From: Zygnema cylindricum
Lineage: Eukaryota; Streptophyta; Zygnematophyceae; Zygnematales; Zygnemataceae
Reading direction: 5' to 3'
Assembly (NCBI GenBank): GCA_037447655.1
Contig: JBBHKE010000467.1
Location: 98,495 to 162,494 of the forward strand
Length of the DNA: 64,000 bases
Both the position numbers and the translations under genes were made by a program. Of the stretch, positions 20,119 through 30,529 are shown in pieces (within the stretch, counting starts at the first letter, position 1; the number at the start of each line of letters is the position of its first letter). The notes below the pieces were generated by a model. It worked only from the letters and a program-made list of their open reading frames with translations, was not told the DNA's origin and made no database searches.

Positions 20119-21960
20119 AAGATCAATGATGACAGAAAGAGAATTATATTGGATTATATTAATGAGAACGAAAAAGAAAAGCTCGCCCCACTAGCTACGC
20201 AATCTATACTAGTAACATATGTTCCAAAAACGGAGGCGAATGATGTTGTAATCTGGGATCACAACAATATGGTGCCAACCCATTTTATTCTCAGACATCT
20301 TACTCAAGCAATTGATACTTCTCACCTCAATGTGGTCATGGCAACCGATATGTGGGAGTCTCTTGTAAACATTTACAGGAGTTCAACGATTGAGCAGCAA
20401 CAGCTGGCTGATCAGAAGTTGCAAGCATATGCTTACAAAAGGGGAAAGATGCTTGATTTTTGTAATGACATGGCCGGATTGTTTATGGAGTTGGAGAGTG
20501 CTAGAAAATGGAGATGGAGAAAGAATAGTTGAATTCTTTACTTATGAAGCTGCCTGATGATTATGAGAACATTGTTAACAGAATACTGGACAGGCCAGAC
20601 AATCGATTGGTCTGAATTCAATTGATAGGATGATTCTAGTTCAGGAAAATAAAATGGAGATTTAGAGAGGAGGTAAGAGTGTTCGAGCATTAGCCGTAGG
20701 AGCTGATTGAGGAATAAAAATTATACGAAACCTTATAGAAATTTTGGTGGAAGAGGCAAAGGAAGCTAATTTGACAGATCTACATCTAGACCTCCAAAGG
20801 GGTTTTGCCACTTCTGTAAGAAGCTGAGACATTGCATGGCGGAGTGTCCTAGATTAAAAGAGTTGAGAATGAACGAAGGAAAGATCGACGGATTTGCAGG
20901 AGGAAAGAAAAAGTCACTTGTGGCAACATAAGTCAAAAGGGATTCTGGAGAGGATAAAGAGGATTCTGATGAGGATGATAGAAAACTTCTACTCAACGAG
21001 CAGCTAGAGATGAAAGTCAAGATGGATATTCCAAGAAAAGTTAGAGATGAAAGCCAAGATCGAGATTCCAAGGAAGCAGGAGTGTTCCTTCGGCGGAGTG
21101 AAAGAAGCTCCCGAAGAAAAGCACAAGTTTGCTTTAAAGAGTATAAGGCATGGAGTGAGAAGCTTCATGCAACCTTTATAAAGAGAGTGAAGAACGATAA
21201 TGGGGGGGGATATACGTCTAATCAGTTTGAGGATTTTCTGAAAAAAGAGTGGGTTCAATACTTAAAGACTGTTCCAAAGAACCCAAAAGAGAATGGTTTA
21301 GCTGATAGATTAAATGTGACATTAAGTGATAATGCCCGAAGTATGCTGACAGATAAGAAGATAAGAAAACGCTTCTGGGCAAAGGCAATGAACTTTGCTA
21401 ACTACTGTAAAAATATAGTCCTCACCTCTTCAGTGAAAAGGCAAACATCTTATGAAAGATGTGCTGGCAGAAAACATGATGTTTCACATTTAGAAGCGTT
21501 GGGAAGCCAAGTATACAGTTTAAGTACATAAAAATCAGACTGGAAGTTAAATGAAAGAGGAAAGGTAGGGTATCTATTTGGATATTATGAAGATGTCAAG
21601 CGATGTAGAGTTTACGATATTTGGAAAAAATATATTATTCTAGTTAAACACTTGGTAGTTATGGATGAAGGGAAAATTAGTAGATCCCTTCAAAAATACC
21701 AAAACAGTCAAAATTAAAATTGAATCAGAAAATAAGTTAGATTCAGATTCTCTTAACAACACATCAGTTCAGCAGAGCATTGCAAAAAGTTGGGAAAACT
21801 CGGACCGAGAATGACCCTCTTTTGGAGCTCTTGTTTCCATTGGAACCCGAGGAAAAGAACGATGAAAGAACGGAAATTGAATCAATGGATAGGGGAGAAG
21901 ACCTAATTATTCGGAAAAATCGGAGGTTACTCTCAATTCCGGCATCAGATTTTGAATGAG
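20119..21960 (+). pseudogene. Ret-4 Gag and integrase remnants (right of Ret-5)
   Basis: Plus strand. Gag 20,149-20,532 (FILRHLTQAIDTSHLNV, QQLADQKLQAYAYKRGKM), a decayed zinc knuckle near 20,810-20,850 (CHFCKKLRHCMAEC: the knuckle His has shifted to LRH), an acidic linker, then a jump at about 21,125 straight into the integrase middle (YKAWSEKLHATFIKR, NPKENGLADRLNVTLSDNARS) and the post-core region to about 21,957. Protease, N-terminal integrase and all RT/RNase H are missing. Confidence 0.85.
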
Positions 21961-21965
21961 AGAGA

Positions 21966-22255
21966 AGAATGCTGATAATATTTTCTAGTCGCTACTCTAA
22001 GTCTACATACTTTTTGCAATCACTAAGACTTAGGCAGCCATGGTTGCCTTCAAGTAGTCAAGGAGACACACTAAAGAAGGAAGCAAATTCGCCTCTCTCA
22101 AAATGTGTGTGTCTTGACCAAGATTTGATCTTGGTCCCTACAGAGTCACCGCCGGTAAAAATGTCGTTCGCCTTATCCGCCAAATCGTACAATAATCGAT
22201 ACGTGTATGGGGTGTGATACCTATTTAAACATGCATTTGGCGGCTAATCCACTTA
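21966..22255 (+). repeat. Ret-4 3' LTR, truncated
   Basis: It aligns with the first 300 bases or so of 6,859-7,809: GGCAGCCATGGTTGCCTTCA, GAGTCACCGCCG and TATGGGGTGTGATA all have counterparts. It is cut at about 22,255 by the Ret-6 gag fragment. The antisense tRNA-like module is at 22,100-22,186. Confidence 0.7.
22100..22186 (-). other. tRNA-like module, antisense in Ret-4 3' LTR
   Basis: On the minus strand, TGGCGGATAAGGCG (22,169-22,182) matches the D-arm/A-box of plant tRNA-Arg. The hairpin GACCAAG/CTTGGTC around loop ATCAAAT (22,116-22,136) is a perfect 7-bp stem. Relative to the 5' LTR copy one G-C pair has become A-T on both sides, which preserves the pairing. TTTT follows within about 15 bases. 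Confidence 0.6.
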
Positions 22256-22259
22256 ATCG

Positions 22260-22860
22260 AACCAACTTTTCAGATTCCACCTTTCCAACACTCTCAAACT
22301 CCACAAACAATCCAACCAAATCATTACAAAAGTCAAGCATTTTTTCTACTTTGTAAACAAATGCCTAAATTTTCTGATTTGCGAGTTTCAATTCTTAAAT
22401 TGTGCCTCTTCTATAAATGTCTTCAAGTGCCTCCCACAGGTCGGCTACTCTTTCTACATTAAGATGAGGTGTGACCACTTTCCGAGAAAGGTGACTGAAA
22501 ATGAAGTAATATGCGATGGAGTTGTTCAAGACCTTGACATCAAGGTCGTTCTCCTCAGTTTTAGGTGTCACTTCCATCAGTACCACCTTCGGTGCCAATC
22601 GCGAAGTTACCAGTGTCAGCTTTTCCTTTTCCTTTTTTGTATCGGAAACGCTACTATCTCTTTTATGATCATATTTTTCTGTTGCCCGTATCCCGCTGAG
22701 AATCATAGTCCTCCGAATCCCGGCTGGGCTCCTAACTGTGTGGATGGTTGCCCCACACGGCCACTCATAATAACCAATAATCTCTTTCCAAAAAGTGCTC
22801 CCCTCATCATCTTGTACTAGTAGATAAACCCTTTTCTATCGAAGAAGGGCACCGTAGAAG
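22260..22860 (-). pseudogene. Ret-6 copia Gag N-terminal fragment
   Basis: Minus strand: IEVTELYIMGPPSTVPFF (start ATG changed to ATA), then a 103-codon frame (22,706-22,395) with DLDVKVLNNSIAYYFIFSHL and HLNVERVADLWEALEDIYRR. It breaks off near 22,260, where Ret-4 LTR sequence begins. No pol is attached. The primer site (22,860-22,872, TTATGGGCCCACC on the minus strand) follows the LTR end directly. Confidence 0.8.
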
Positions 22861-22872
22861 GTGGGCCCATAA

Positions 22873-23951
22873 TGTACAATTCTGTGACCTCTATTGATAC
22901 AGAGAATATGCAACTTGCTTGAAACCTCTAGGATAATTTAAAATACCTCCCTTCCTCTTTGAACAACTGCCACCCTGGCAGGCAATGACTTTGATTGCTT
23001 TCACCCCTTTAAAGGCTGGACTCCTTTTAGATAATGGAAATGAATTGCTCAAAATGCTCAACCACGCTATTAATTATCAAAAGGCAAAGCTGCCGGTTTT
23101 TATACAAGCTCTCTGAGAGAGAGGTGGCTACCTACCCAAAATCTCTAAGTCATAAACCCCTCTCTAAACCTCATAGTACTGAGGTACAGAACTAATCAAA
23201 TGATTAGGAGAGAGGTGGCTACCTACCCAAAATCTATAAGTCTAAACCACTCTCTACACCTCCTAGTACTGAGGTATCGAACTAATTAAATGATTGTACA
23301 ATACAGGAAGGTACTACTGCCGATGTAGTTTCGGTACGACCACAATACGACATGGCCATGGAGAGGATGCTTGTTACCTATATGCTTGTCTCCGGATTTG
23401 AAGCAAATTTTGCCAACGATTGATAGAGTGCCACGTGTCGTCCGGTGACGTGACGATCACAAACAGCCAAGGCGCCCATTCCGCAATGGCGACTTGAATG
23501 GGAGCCGTCAAATGTTAACTGGCTTTTACCTCGCGCCGTTGAATTTATGTGCTATTCATGCGCCTGCAAAATACCTAATTGAATCTATGTTCCAGTCCCA
23601 TAATTACGTCAATCGACGTAGTCGATTTGTATATATTTATATATTTATCAAACCCTATATATCCTAGGACAGGTACTAGATAATACAATAAGACGACCAG
23701 CTAGTCCGGTTGTCTGTAGGGATCAAGATCAAATCCTTGATCCATTATCCTTTTTGGAAAGGCTGATCTCCCTATCTTCTTCTGAGTGCTCAGGCAGCCA
23801 TGGCTCTATCTCTCTTTCTTGCCAGTTTTCAGTGACTACGACAAGTATGAGACTGAACAGAGGGAAAGGTAGAGATTGACTGTAATATAAGAGCTTTTAG
23901 TTTTCTACATTCTGACCTAGAAAATGTAACAAAACGTGAGATTTCAACATA
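22873..23951 (-). repeat. Ret-6 5' LTR
   Basis: Minus strand: starts TGTTGAAATCTCACG at 23,951 and ends GAATTGTACA at 22,873. It contains a TATAAAAA box (23,097-23,104) about 231 bases from its end, GTAC-containing text at about 23,285-23,345 and the antisense tRNA-like module (23,690-23,755). A roughly 60-base stretch around 23,105-23,230 (AGAGAGGTGGCTACCTACCC) is tandemly repeated within it. Confidence 0.8.
23690..23755 (+). other. tRNA-like module, antisense in Ret-6 LTR
   Basis: Plus strand: a weak A-box-like CCAGCTAGTCCGG (23,697-23,709), then an 8-bp hairpin GGATCAAG/CTTGATCC around ATCAAATC (23,720-23,743) and TTTTT at 23,751-23,755. The distance between the A- and B-like parts is shorter than in a tRNA, so the 5' half is eroded. 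Confidence 0.5.
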
Positions 23952-24052
23952 CAGTACAGAAAGGTACAAAGGCAGAGCGTGATTGTCAAATAAGACCTTT
24001 TAGTTTTCTACATTCCAACCTAGACAATACAACAAAACCTCAGATTTCAACA
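23866..24052 (-). repeat. 101-bp duplication of the LTR edge
   Basis: The first 85 bases or so of the Ret-6 LTR are repeated, with differences, at an offset of 101 bases (LTR starts at 23,951 and 24,052), including AGCTTTTAGTTTTCTACATT-like text and the outside bases AGTACAGAAAGGTAC. It is either a tandem duplication or a second, truncated LTR. Confidence 0.55.
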
Positions 24053-24059
24053 TAGAGTA

Positions 24060-24651
24060 CAAGAAGGTACAGTGGCCAATGTACTTCTTGTACGGCCATT
24101 ATACGAATAGCATTTAAGGTGAAGCGTGTCAGATCGGGAGCCATGGTTCCTCCTCCCATCTTCTCTGGTGTCCAACAATGTGGCACCATGTGGCATCGCG
24201 TGAGGCTATCTCCTAAATCTGCTAAACGTTAATTTCGCGTTGGCGTCTACAACGACGGTCGTTTGATTGAATATATCTACATGGTTCAGATTCGCGTCCG
24301 TGTGTGATTTGTTTCATATGCGTCTTGTCGACAATTTGGTTCGTTAGATGAATTAGCCGTAGCGTAACTGTTTATATAATTATCAAACCAACCAAACATA
24401 TCGATTCTACAATGGCTTAATGGATAATGCGGCAGGCTACTCTACACTTCATAGGACCCAAGATCAAATCCGAGTCAGGTCAACCATTTGGAAAAGTGTC
24501 TGCTATTTCAGTTTGCCACTTTCTGATCAAAGACGCATTTCAGTTTGCCACTTTCTGATCAAAGACGCAGCCATAGTTTTCTCTGATCCTCTCTTTCTCT
24601 CTATAGTCTAAAAAAATAGAAAAGTGAACTATTAATTATCCCTTTTCAACA
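24060..24651 (-). repeat. LTR-9, truncated copia LTR
   Basis: Minus strand: starts TGTTGAAAAGGGATAATT at 24,651. It carries the antisense tRNA-like module (24,405-24,485), a perfect 32-base tandem duplication (24,505-24,536 and 24,537-24,568) and GTAC text near 24,060-24,100. Its 3' end is lost at the duplicated Ret-6 edge. No internal region is attached. Confidence 0.65.
24405..24485 (+). other. tRNA-like module, antisense in LTR-9
   Basis: Plus strand: TGGCTTAATGGATAATGCGG (24,413-24,432) differs at only one or two positions from the D arm/A-box of plant tRNA-Arg, and AGATCAAATCC (24,461-24,471) is B-box-like at tRNA spacing. No T-run follows. The anticodon stem does not pair. Confidence 0.6.
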
Positions 24652-25339
24652 ATAACGTGTGTTTGTATAGTAGACGTTTAGACGTTTAAGAACAAGTTCA
24701 CATGACCCCCCCTGTTTTTATTACTAGGACAAAAATTCGCATACGCTTTCTCGTGTTATCGCCAATCATTTTTCTGTTTGGACATCGTTGCCTAACAATT
24801 TTATATACTTTTGTTTCAAATGCCAAGTCGTTTTAGTCTGGACCGACACATTTTGTACACTACATTATTGAATAACGACCCAAATAGATTTAATTGGCTC
24901 TATGTAAACCGTAGATAGATTAACGTAATAAAAAAATAAAATTATTAATTATATTTTGGCTTAGGGGGGTAAAATAGAGGGGCGTCAAATTAGTGTTATT
25001 TATACTAATACCGATCTAAGATGTAGTGTGGGCTGTGAGTATGTAATTTAGGACTTTGGAAAATTTTGGCTTCTCCAAATAAACATCTCATCTTCTTGTT
25101 CCATTTCTTACAAGCTCGACAAATAAGATATTGGACTATGAGATTTTTGAGTGTTCGAAGACAAACTAAATTTTTGAGTGTTGTCACTCTGTGTGTCAAT
25201 ATCAATGCCGTTTTTTTTCCTATCCACCTTTAGTCTCCCATTTCCCTTTGTTGTGTGGAATTGTGATTTGTCATCACAATCATAATCCCCATGATCAAAA
25301 AAATCTTAATGTCATTATTCTCGTAAAAATCCAGATTCA
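24652..25339. other. No gene seen; contains a dispersed-repeat fragment
   Basis: AT-rich DNA with no supported coding sequence. The stretch 24,950-25,030 (GGCTTAGGGGGGTAAAATAG, then TTAGTGTTATTTATACTAAT) resembles text at about 13,870-13,960, 48,290-48,370 and 49,670-49,745, suggesting a small dispersed repeat family. Confidence 0.45.
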
Positions 25340-28250
25340 TGTGAGTTGAGGAGCAAATATACCACCGAAGGCTCCAAATGTGAAGCTTGTGGTTTTATGG
25401 GGCACAAAGAGGGGCAATGTTTCCGTAAGAATCAGGTTCTTATAGAAATTATGCACTACGCTTTGTTCACTAGTGAAGGAGAAACCGCATTCAATCTCGT
25501 TCCCCTCTAGCTCCTCTACCCATAGGGGCGTCGCACCATGGAAGAAGCAGATCTAGACCCATTAGGTCAGGAAAGGCTCATCCTGGAGAATATTATCCAG
25601 CAACAAAGCCAGCTATTAGCAACAAAGTCAGCTATTGGCCGTGATGGCTGCCGAATTTGCAGCCTTGCGTTTAGGATCCTTCTCCCAGACCCTTACTTTG
25701 ACGACCGCTCAAAACTCCAACGGAAGAAATAGGAGTTATCACAAAAGCTAGCGGAGCTTGAATAAGAAACTATGGCGAGTGCGGATGATGATGATAATAT
25801 GGGGTGGGATATAGAACCTCTAAAGGCTCGCCACGCCCGCTCCTTAATGTTTGGATACTGGAATGTGGGAGTGGCAGACAATCCTTGGCAGCTACGTAAT
25901 TCCACCTCGGAGCAAAGGAAAGATAAGCAAAAAATGGAGCAAAAAAACCACAATAGAAAAGTGATTGGACTGTTATCCTTTACTCCATGGCCGTAATTCT
26001 GAACAGTGATGTCGGCCTCGGCATAAAGCCTTCACAACCGCCTCCACCCTCTTAAAAGAAACAGCCTCCTGGTTTCGAACATTTCCAGACGGATAAACAA
26101 AAATAGTTGATAAAGGAGGGCCATGAAAAGGATAGCGGTCAAGAGTGGTTTGAGAAATACTTGGTTGAACAACCGGATGACAACCCTCGCGGCACACCTC
26201 CAAATGCAGATTTTGATGTCAAAAGTAATGAAGCAGAAGGGGAGACGCTCGTGACTCAACCTTTGTCCTCTAAACTAACGGTAATGTTGGTATGACACTT
26301 TATGCCCTATGCTCTCACTCACTTGAAAACTCTAGCTTCATCCCATAATCTGCCTGAAGATATCCTCATTCAAGCCTTGGGGGAGGAAATTCATATGGGA
26401 AGAGAAAAAGTAGCTGTAGCAAATCCGTCCGAAACAGTATTTATGTCCTTGAAACCCATGACCCCTATTGTGGATAGGGATTAAAAGGCGCTATTGGTGG
26501 CCCTCATTCTCAATCGCACAAGAAATTTCAAAACCAACGAATACGGAGGATATCAGGATGCCATGGTTGATACTAGGGCTCTACCTAACGTGATTACCAC
26601 CTCAACTTTAGAATAGATGCCCGAGGAACTCCGACCTGGAATTTGCCCAAGCGACATTTGCCTGAGCACTGTTAGCAACGGAAGCCAACCTGTCTATGGG
26701 ATTATTAAAGCCATGGTAATCGAATTCTCTGATGACGCGGGCCAACAACGTCTACGTGATTATTAAGGCCATGGTAATCAAATTCTTTGATCACGCGGGC
26801 TAACAGGCTAGAATCTAGCTCTCCTTTCTGGTGGTGGAAGGTAAGCAGTTTGAAATTTTGTCGGGGATGGCTATAGTGGTGGAAGGTAAGCAGTTTGAAA
26901 TTTTGTTGGGGATGGCTACATGGACAGTGCTGAATATGTGGCTGAGCATTTGGAAAGAACATTTCACTGTTCGGGACCTTGAAGATCCTGAAGGGACCAA
27001 GGTGGTGGTTCTCTTATCATTGTGGAATAGGGGAAAGACTACTGTTCCGCTGTCTGGATGCTACCCTGTGTATGTAACCTCCACCCCGTCGAAGCTATTT
27101 GCCAGTTCAGTCGATATTGCCAAAACAATTTAGCAATTCCGCATTGCCAAATGGTGGGAGGCAGGATACCAAGATAGATTATTACAAATGGCCACACTTC
27201 AGCGGGAGGGGAAGGAATTCTCTGATGACGCGGGCCAACAACGTCTACGTGATTATTAAGGCCATGGTAATCGAATTCTTTGATCACGTGGGCTAACAGG
27301 CTAGAATCTTCTCTCCTTTCTGGTGGTGGAAGGTAAGCAGTTTGAAATTTTGTCGGGGATGGCTATAGTGGTGGAAGGTAAGCAGTTTGAAATTCTGTTG
27401 GGGATGGCTACATGGACAATGCTGAACATGTGGCTGAGCATTTGGAAAGAACATTTCACTGTTCGGGACCTTGAAGATCCTGAAGGGACCAAGGTGGTGG
27501 TTCTCTTATCATTGTGGAATAGGGGAAAGACTATTGTTCCGCTGTCTGGATGCTACCCTGTGTATGTAACCTCCACCCCGTCGAAGCTATTTGCCAGTTC
27601 AGTCGATATTGCCAAAACAATTTAGCAATTCCGCATTGCCAAATGGTGGGAGGCAGGATACCAAGATAGATTATTACAAATGGCCACACTTCAGCGGGAG
27701 GGGAATCAATTTTGCAACTATTTTACCCGAAAGGTACGACGTACCTTTGGTCATAGCCCTCGGATATCTCAACCGGTGGTGGAGGATTCAACCGACAAGT
27801 GGTGTCATTGATGGTTCTTGAGTCTGGAATCCGGATCTTATCTCTCTTTTCAAGAATTAGTTCCGATTTAGAAGTAGTGTTAAAGGGAGGATACAAAGTG
27901 GAAGTCTATTTGGCCGTAGAAATAACACCTGAAGCGCGAGTTGTTAAGAAGCACCGTCTACACCAACTCCACCAACTATATCCCCAGCAACTACCAGTGT
28001 CCTCCTTTTACAACACTCACCGAAAGCTTCCCTAGAATGTAGACCACTTTAAGACCTTACTGTTAGAAAGCATGGGAAGGGAAGATCTGGTAGTAACAGG
28101 ATGGCCTTGTTAAGGATACTATCTAGCATGACAAGGAAAATGACACCAAGATAGCCGGAGAAGAATCTTCTTCTAAATGATTCCGTTGATCTCAGATATA
28201 TAAAAACACCATGACACGCCACTAGGGTACGTCTTAGAAAATGTTCACCC
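25340..28250 (+). mobile_element. Ret-10, decayed Gag-protease region (Ty3/gypsy-like)
   Basis: Plus-strand remnants: a zinc knuckle at about 25,386-25,430 (CEACGFMGHKEGQC), a broken Gag-linker region, and a retropepsin-like domain from about 26,490. There ALLVALILNRTRNF, DAMVDTRALPNVITTSTL (usual DTGA changed to DTRA) and YGIIKAMVIEFSDD are followed by VVEGKQFEILLGMAT. Many stops interrupt all frames. No RT or LTR was found, and a gap follows. Assignment to Ty3/gypsy rests on the pepsin-like layout and the lack of copia text, so it is tentative. Confidence 0.6.
26736..27719 (+). repeat. 492-bp tandem duplication in Ret-10 protease region
   Basis: Two near-identical units, about 26,736-27,227 and 27,228-27,719; for example GGTGGTGGAAGGTAAGCAG recurs at an offset of 492 bases. 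492 is a multiple of three, so the frame is kept. Each unit also contains an in-frame 45-base tandem repeat encoding VEGKQFEILSGMAIV. The few differences (TCGGGG/TTGGGG, ACAGTG/ACAATG) imply a recent duplication. Confidence 0.9.
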
Positions 28251-28258
28251 ACTTGTGA

Positions 28259-28268
28259 NNNNNNNNNN
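28259..28268. other. Assembly gap (10 N)
   Basis: Ten unknown bases. The join separates Ret-10 from Ret-8, so their adjacency should not be over-read. The bases from 28,269 to about 28,455 show no feature. Confidence 0.95.
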
Positions 28269-28757
28269 ACTTGTTGTTCCATTGATTCGACAGTGTACTC
28301 GCTTGGGGTTTGAATGAATCTCCGTTAATTTTTAGGCCTTTCATCATCTACCCACTGTTGGTAATTACTACTCTACCGAAGGTAATACCTTCCTATATGT
28401 ACCCTCAACCACCTAACAGGAGGTCTGTCTTTCGGCTATCCTTCGTTCACCCATAAAATCAATTTTGATTCTTTCGCTGCCGCTAGACTAAGTAGAATCC
28501 GGAAGGAGGAAAATCTAACAGCTGGAGCAAAAGTCTCCTCATAATCAATTCCCTCCTTCTGTGTGAACCCCTTTGCCACTAATTTGGCCTTCTATCGCTC
28601 AATAGTGTAATCCGGATTTAGTTTTAACTAAAATACCCACTTGCTTCCTATCGGCTTTCTGTCTGGAGGACAATCCACCAACTCCCATGTATATCCTTCC
28701 ATAATGGAAGCCATCTCATCATTAATGGTTGTCACCCATCTACTACTTTCCGGATTT

Positions 28758-29853
28758 TTAATTGCCTCTAAGTAAGTTTGGGGTTCGCTCATGTGACAGC
28801 TTAGTTACCTTGTTGTTCACTTGTCTCTCTTGAAGTCTCTTGCTGCTTCTCCTTCCTCCTTCAAACTCCGAAGGTGGAATGGAGGGTAATCTTAGAATTC
28901 TCCAAACAACTTCAACTTCTCCCCTATCCGTGGAGTCCATCTCCGGATGTTCATCGTCCATTTCTGGTCTTTCCTCTTTTTGAGCCGGAACCTGTGACTC
29001 TAAGAGAGGGTCACTCTCGGTCAGATTTTTTTCTTCTTCTGCAAGGTCAGGCTGAACCGAAGTTCGGTTAAAAGAATCTGAATCTAACTCATTTTCCGAT
29101 TCAATTCTAATTCTAACCAGTTTAGTGTACTTGAAAGGATCTATGGATTTCCCTTCATCCATGATTACCAAGTGTTTTACTAGATTTATGTCGTCTCTTC
29201 CGAGATCATAAACTCTATATCCTTTTATATTTTCATCATATCCAAGTAAGTATTTCGGCTTTCCTCTTGCATCTAACTTCCAATCAGATTTTTCTATATT
29301 TAAACTAAACACTTGACTTTCGAACACCTATAAGTGTGAAATATTAGGATTTTTCCCGGTCCACCTTTTATAAGGATTTTGTCCTTTTAGTTAGCACAAT
29401 TCATAGCTTCTACCCAAAAACCTTTTCTTATCTTTTTATCTAACAACATACTACGAGCACTATCACTTAATGTTCGATTTAGTCTCTCTGCTTTACCATT
29501 TTGGTATGGGTTCTTAGGAACGGTCTTTTGGTATTGAACCCTTTCCTCTTTCAAGAAATCCTCAAACTCATTAGAAGTGTGTTCCCCCCCATTACTCCTT
29601 AAAATAATCTGAAGCCTCAGATTTGTTTTTCAAGAAGAATACTCTAGAGTATCTAGAGCATGATAGTAAGCATAAATATTTTTCCTCCAACTGATGGTAC
29701 TTTGGGCGGTCCCCATATGTTAGTATGAACTAGATCTAAGACCTTTTCACCCTCATAGGTTGCGACTTTTGGAAAAGGCAATCTGTGGGCTTCCTTGAGC
29801 ACATCCACTACAATCATCAAAAGTCTCATTGTCTTCAAAATGTATTCCCTCAA
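28758..29853 (-). pseudogene. Ret-8 integrase
   Basis: Minus strand. 29,853-29,653 holds the zinc-finger end and VLDLVHTNIWGPPKVPSVGG (first catalytic Asp changed to Asn in HTN). A shifted stretch at about 29,600-29,340 has SNGGEHTSNEFEDFL and RLNRTLSDSARSM. The 189-codon frame 29,327-28,758 has GKPKYLLGYDENIKGYRVYD, an acidic linker and GGRRSSKRLQERQ. Two of the motifs are damaged, so it is inactive. Confidence 0.85.
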
Positions 29854-29863
29854 CTACACCAAT

Positions 29864-30520
29864 TTACTTCATTTCTTTCAATGTATCTAGATGCACATGT
29901 CCCAATCTTTTATGCCACGTCATCAAATCACTTACACCAGCATAGTAAACTCCCGTCTTTCCAATACTCAAATTCAGCCTAAACATTTTTTGGCTACCCT
30001 TTTCAGCTGTGAAGTACACTTCATTCTCATAGCTAGCAACAAAAACTTCTTTCTTAGTACTAGTCTCAAAATCCTTATCATCTAAGACCAACGTAGAGAT
30101 AATATTTTTGTTCAACTTTGGAATATAAAGAAAATCAGAGAAAGTGACTATAGATGTCTTACCATCAACTAAGACTCTCAAATCCATTGATACCACTGAA
30201 TTAGTGGTCACTATTCTCCCATCCCCATACGCTATCTCTTCAGTAGGGATCTTTCTCATTTTGGTCAACAATGGTTTTTCTCTACACATATGCATAGAGG
30301 CTCATGAATGAATAATCCATCATTCTTCAGGAGCTTCTCTTACTCCACCGAAATCACACTTTTGCATCCTTAGAATCTCCGACTCACCTTTCACTTCAAG
30401 CTCCTCATTGATGGGTTCTCCATCGTCGTCATCGAAATCCTCTCCGATGACTTGTGTTGCCACAAATGCCTTTTTTTTCCTTACGGGTGGTTTTCCGACC
30501 TGTTCCTCCTTCAATCTCAA
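29864..30520 (-). pseudogene. Ret-8 protease and pre-integrase region
   Basis: Minus strand. 30,520-30,320 is the acidic linker after the zinc knuckle. At about 30,300 the active-site region reads SWASMHMC-like text (the catalytic DSGA is lost). The 143-codon frame 30,295-29,864 has MHMCREKPLLTKMRKIPT, NKNIISTLVLDDKDFETST and VYYAGVSDLMTWHKRLGHVH. It aligns with Ret-1 and Ret-2 throughout. Confidence 0.85.
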
Positions 30521-30529
30521 ATTTGTCAG

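Larger units (their letters stand above)
6859..22255 (+). mobile_element. Ret-4 copia element (outer layer of nest)
   Basis: Plus-strand element split by Ret-5. Left part: 5' LTR 6,859-7,809, primer site and Gag start to 8,011. Right part: Gag from 20,119, integrase pieces to about 21,957, then a truncated 3' LTR (about 21,966-22,255). The five bases AAGAT before and after Ret-5 show that both parts were once contiguous. Two internal deletions are visible: protease plus N-terminal integrase are missing at about 21,125, and all of RT/RNase H is missing at about 21,965. Its two LTRs are clearly diverged, so it is the oldest layer. Confidence 0.82.

Noticed and set aside
26836-27720. CRISPR-like or spaced repeats in the 26.7-27.7 kb duplication
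   Set aside because: It is a two-unit tandem duplication with a nested 45-base repeat in a plant retroelement, not short repeats with unique spacers.
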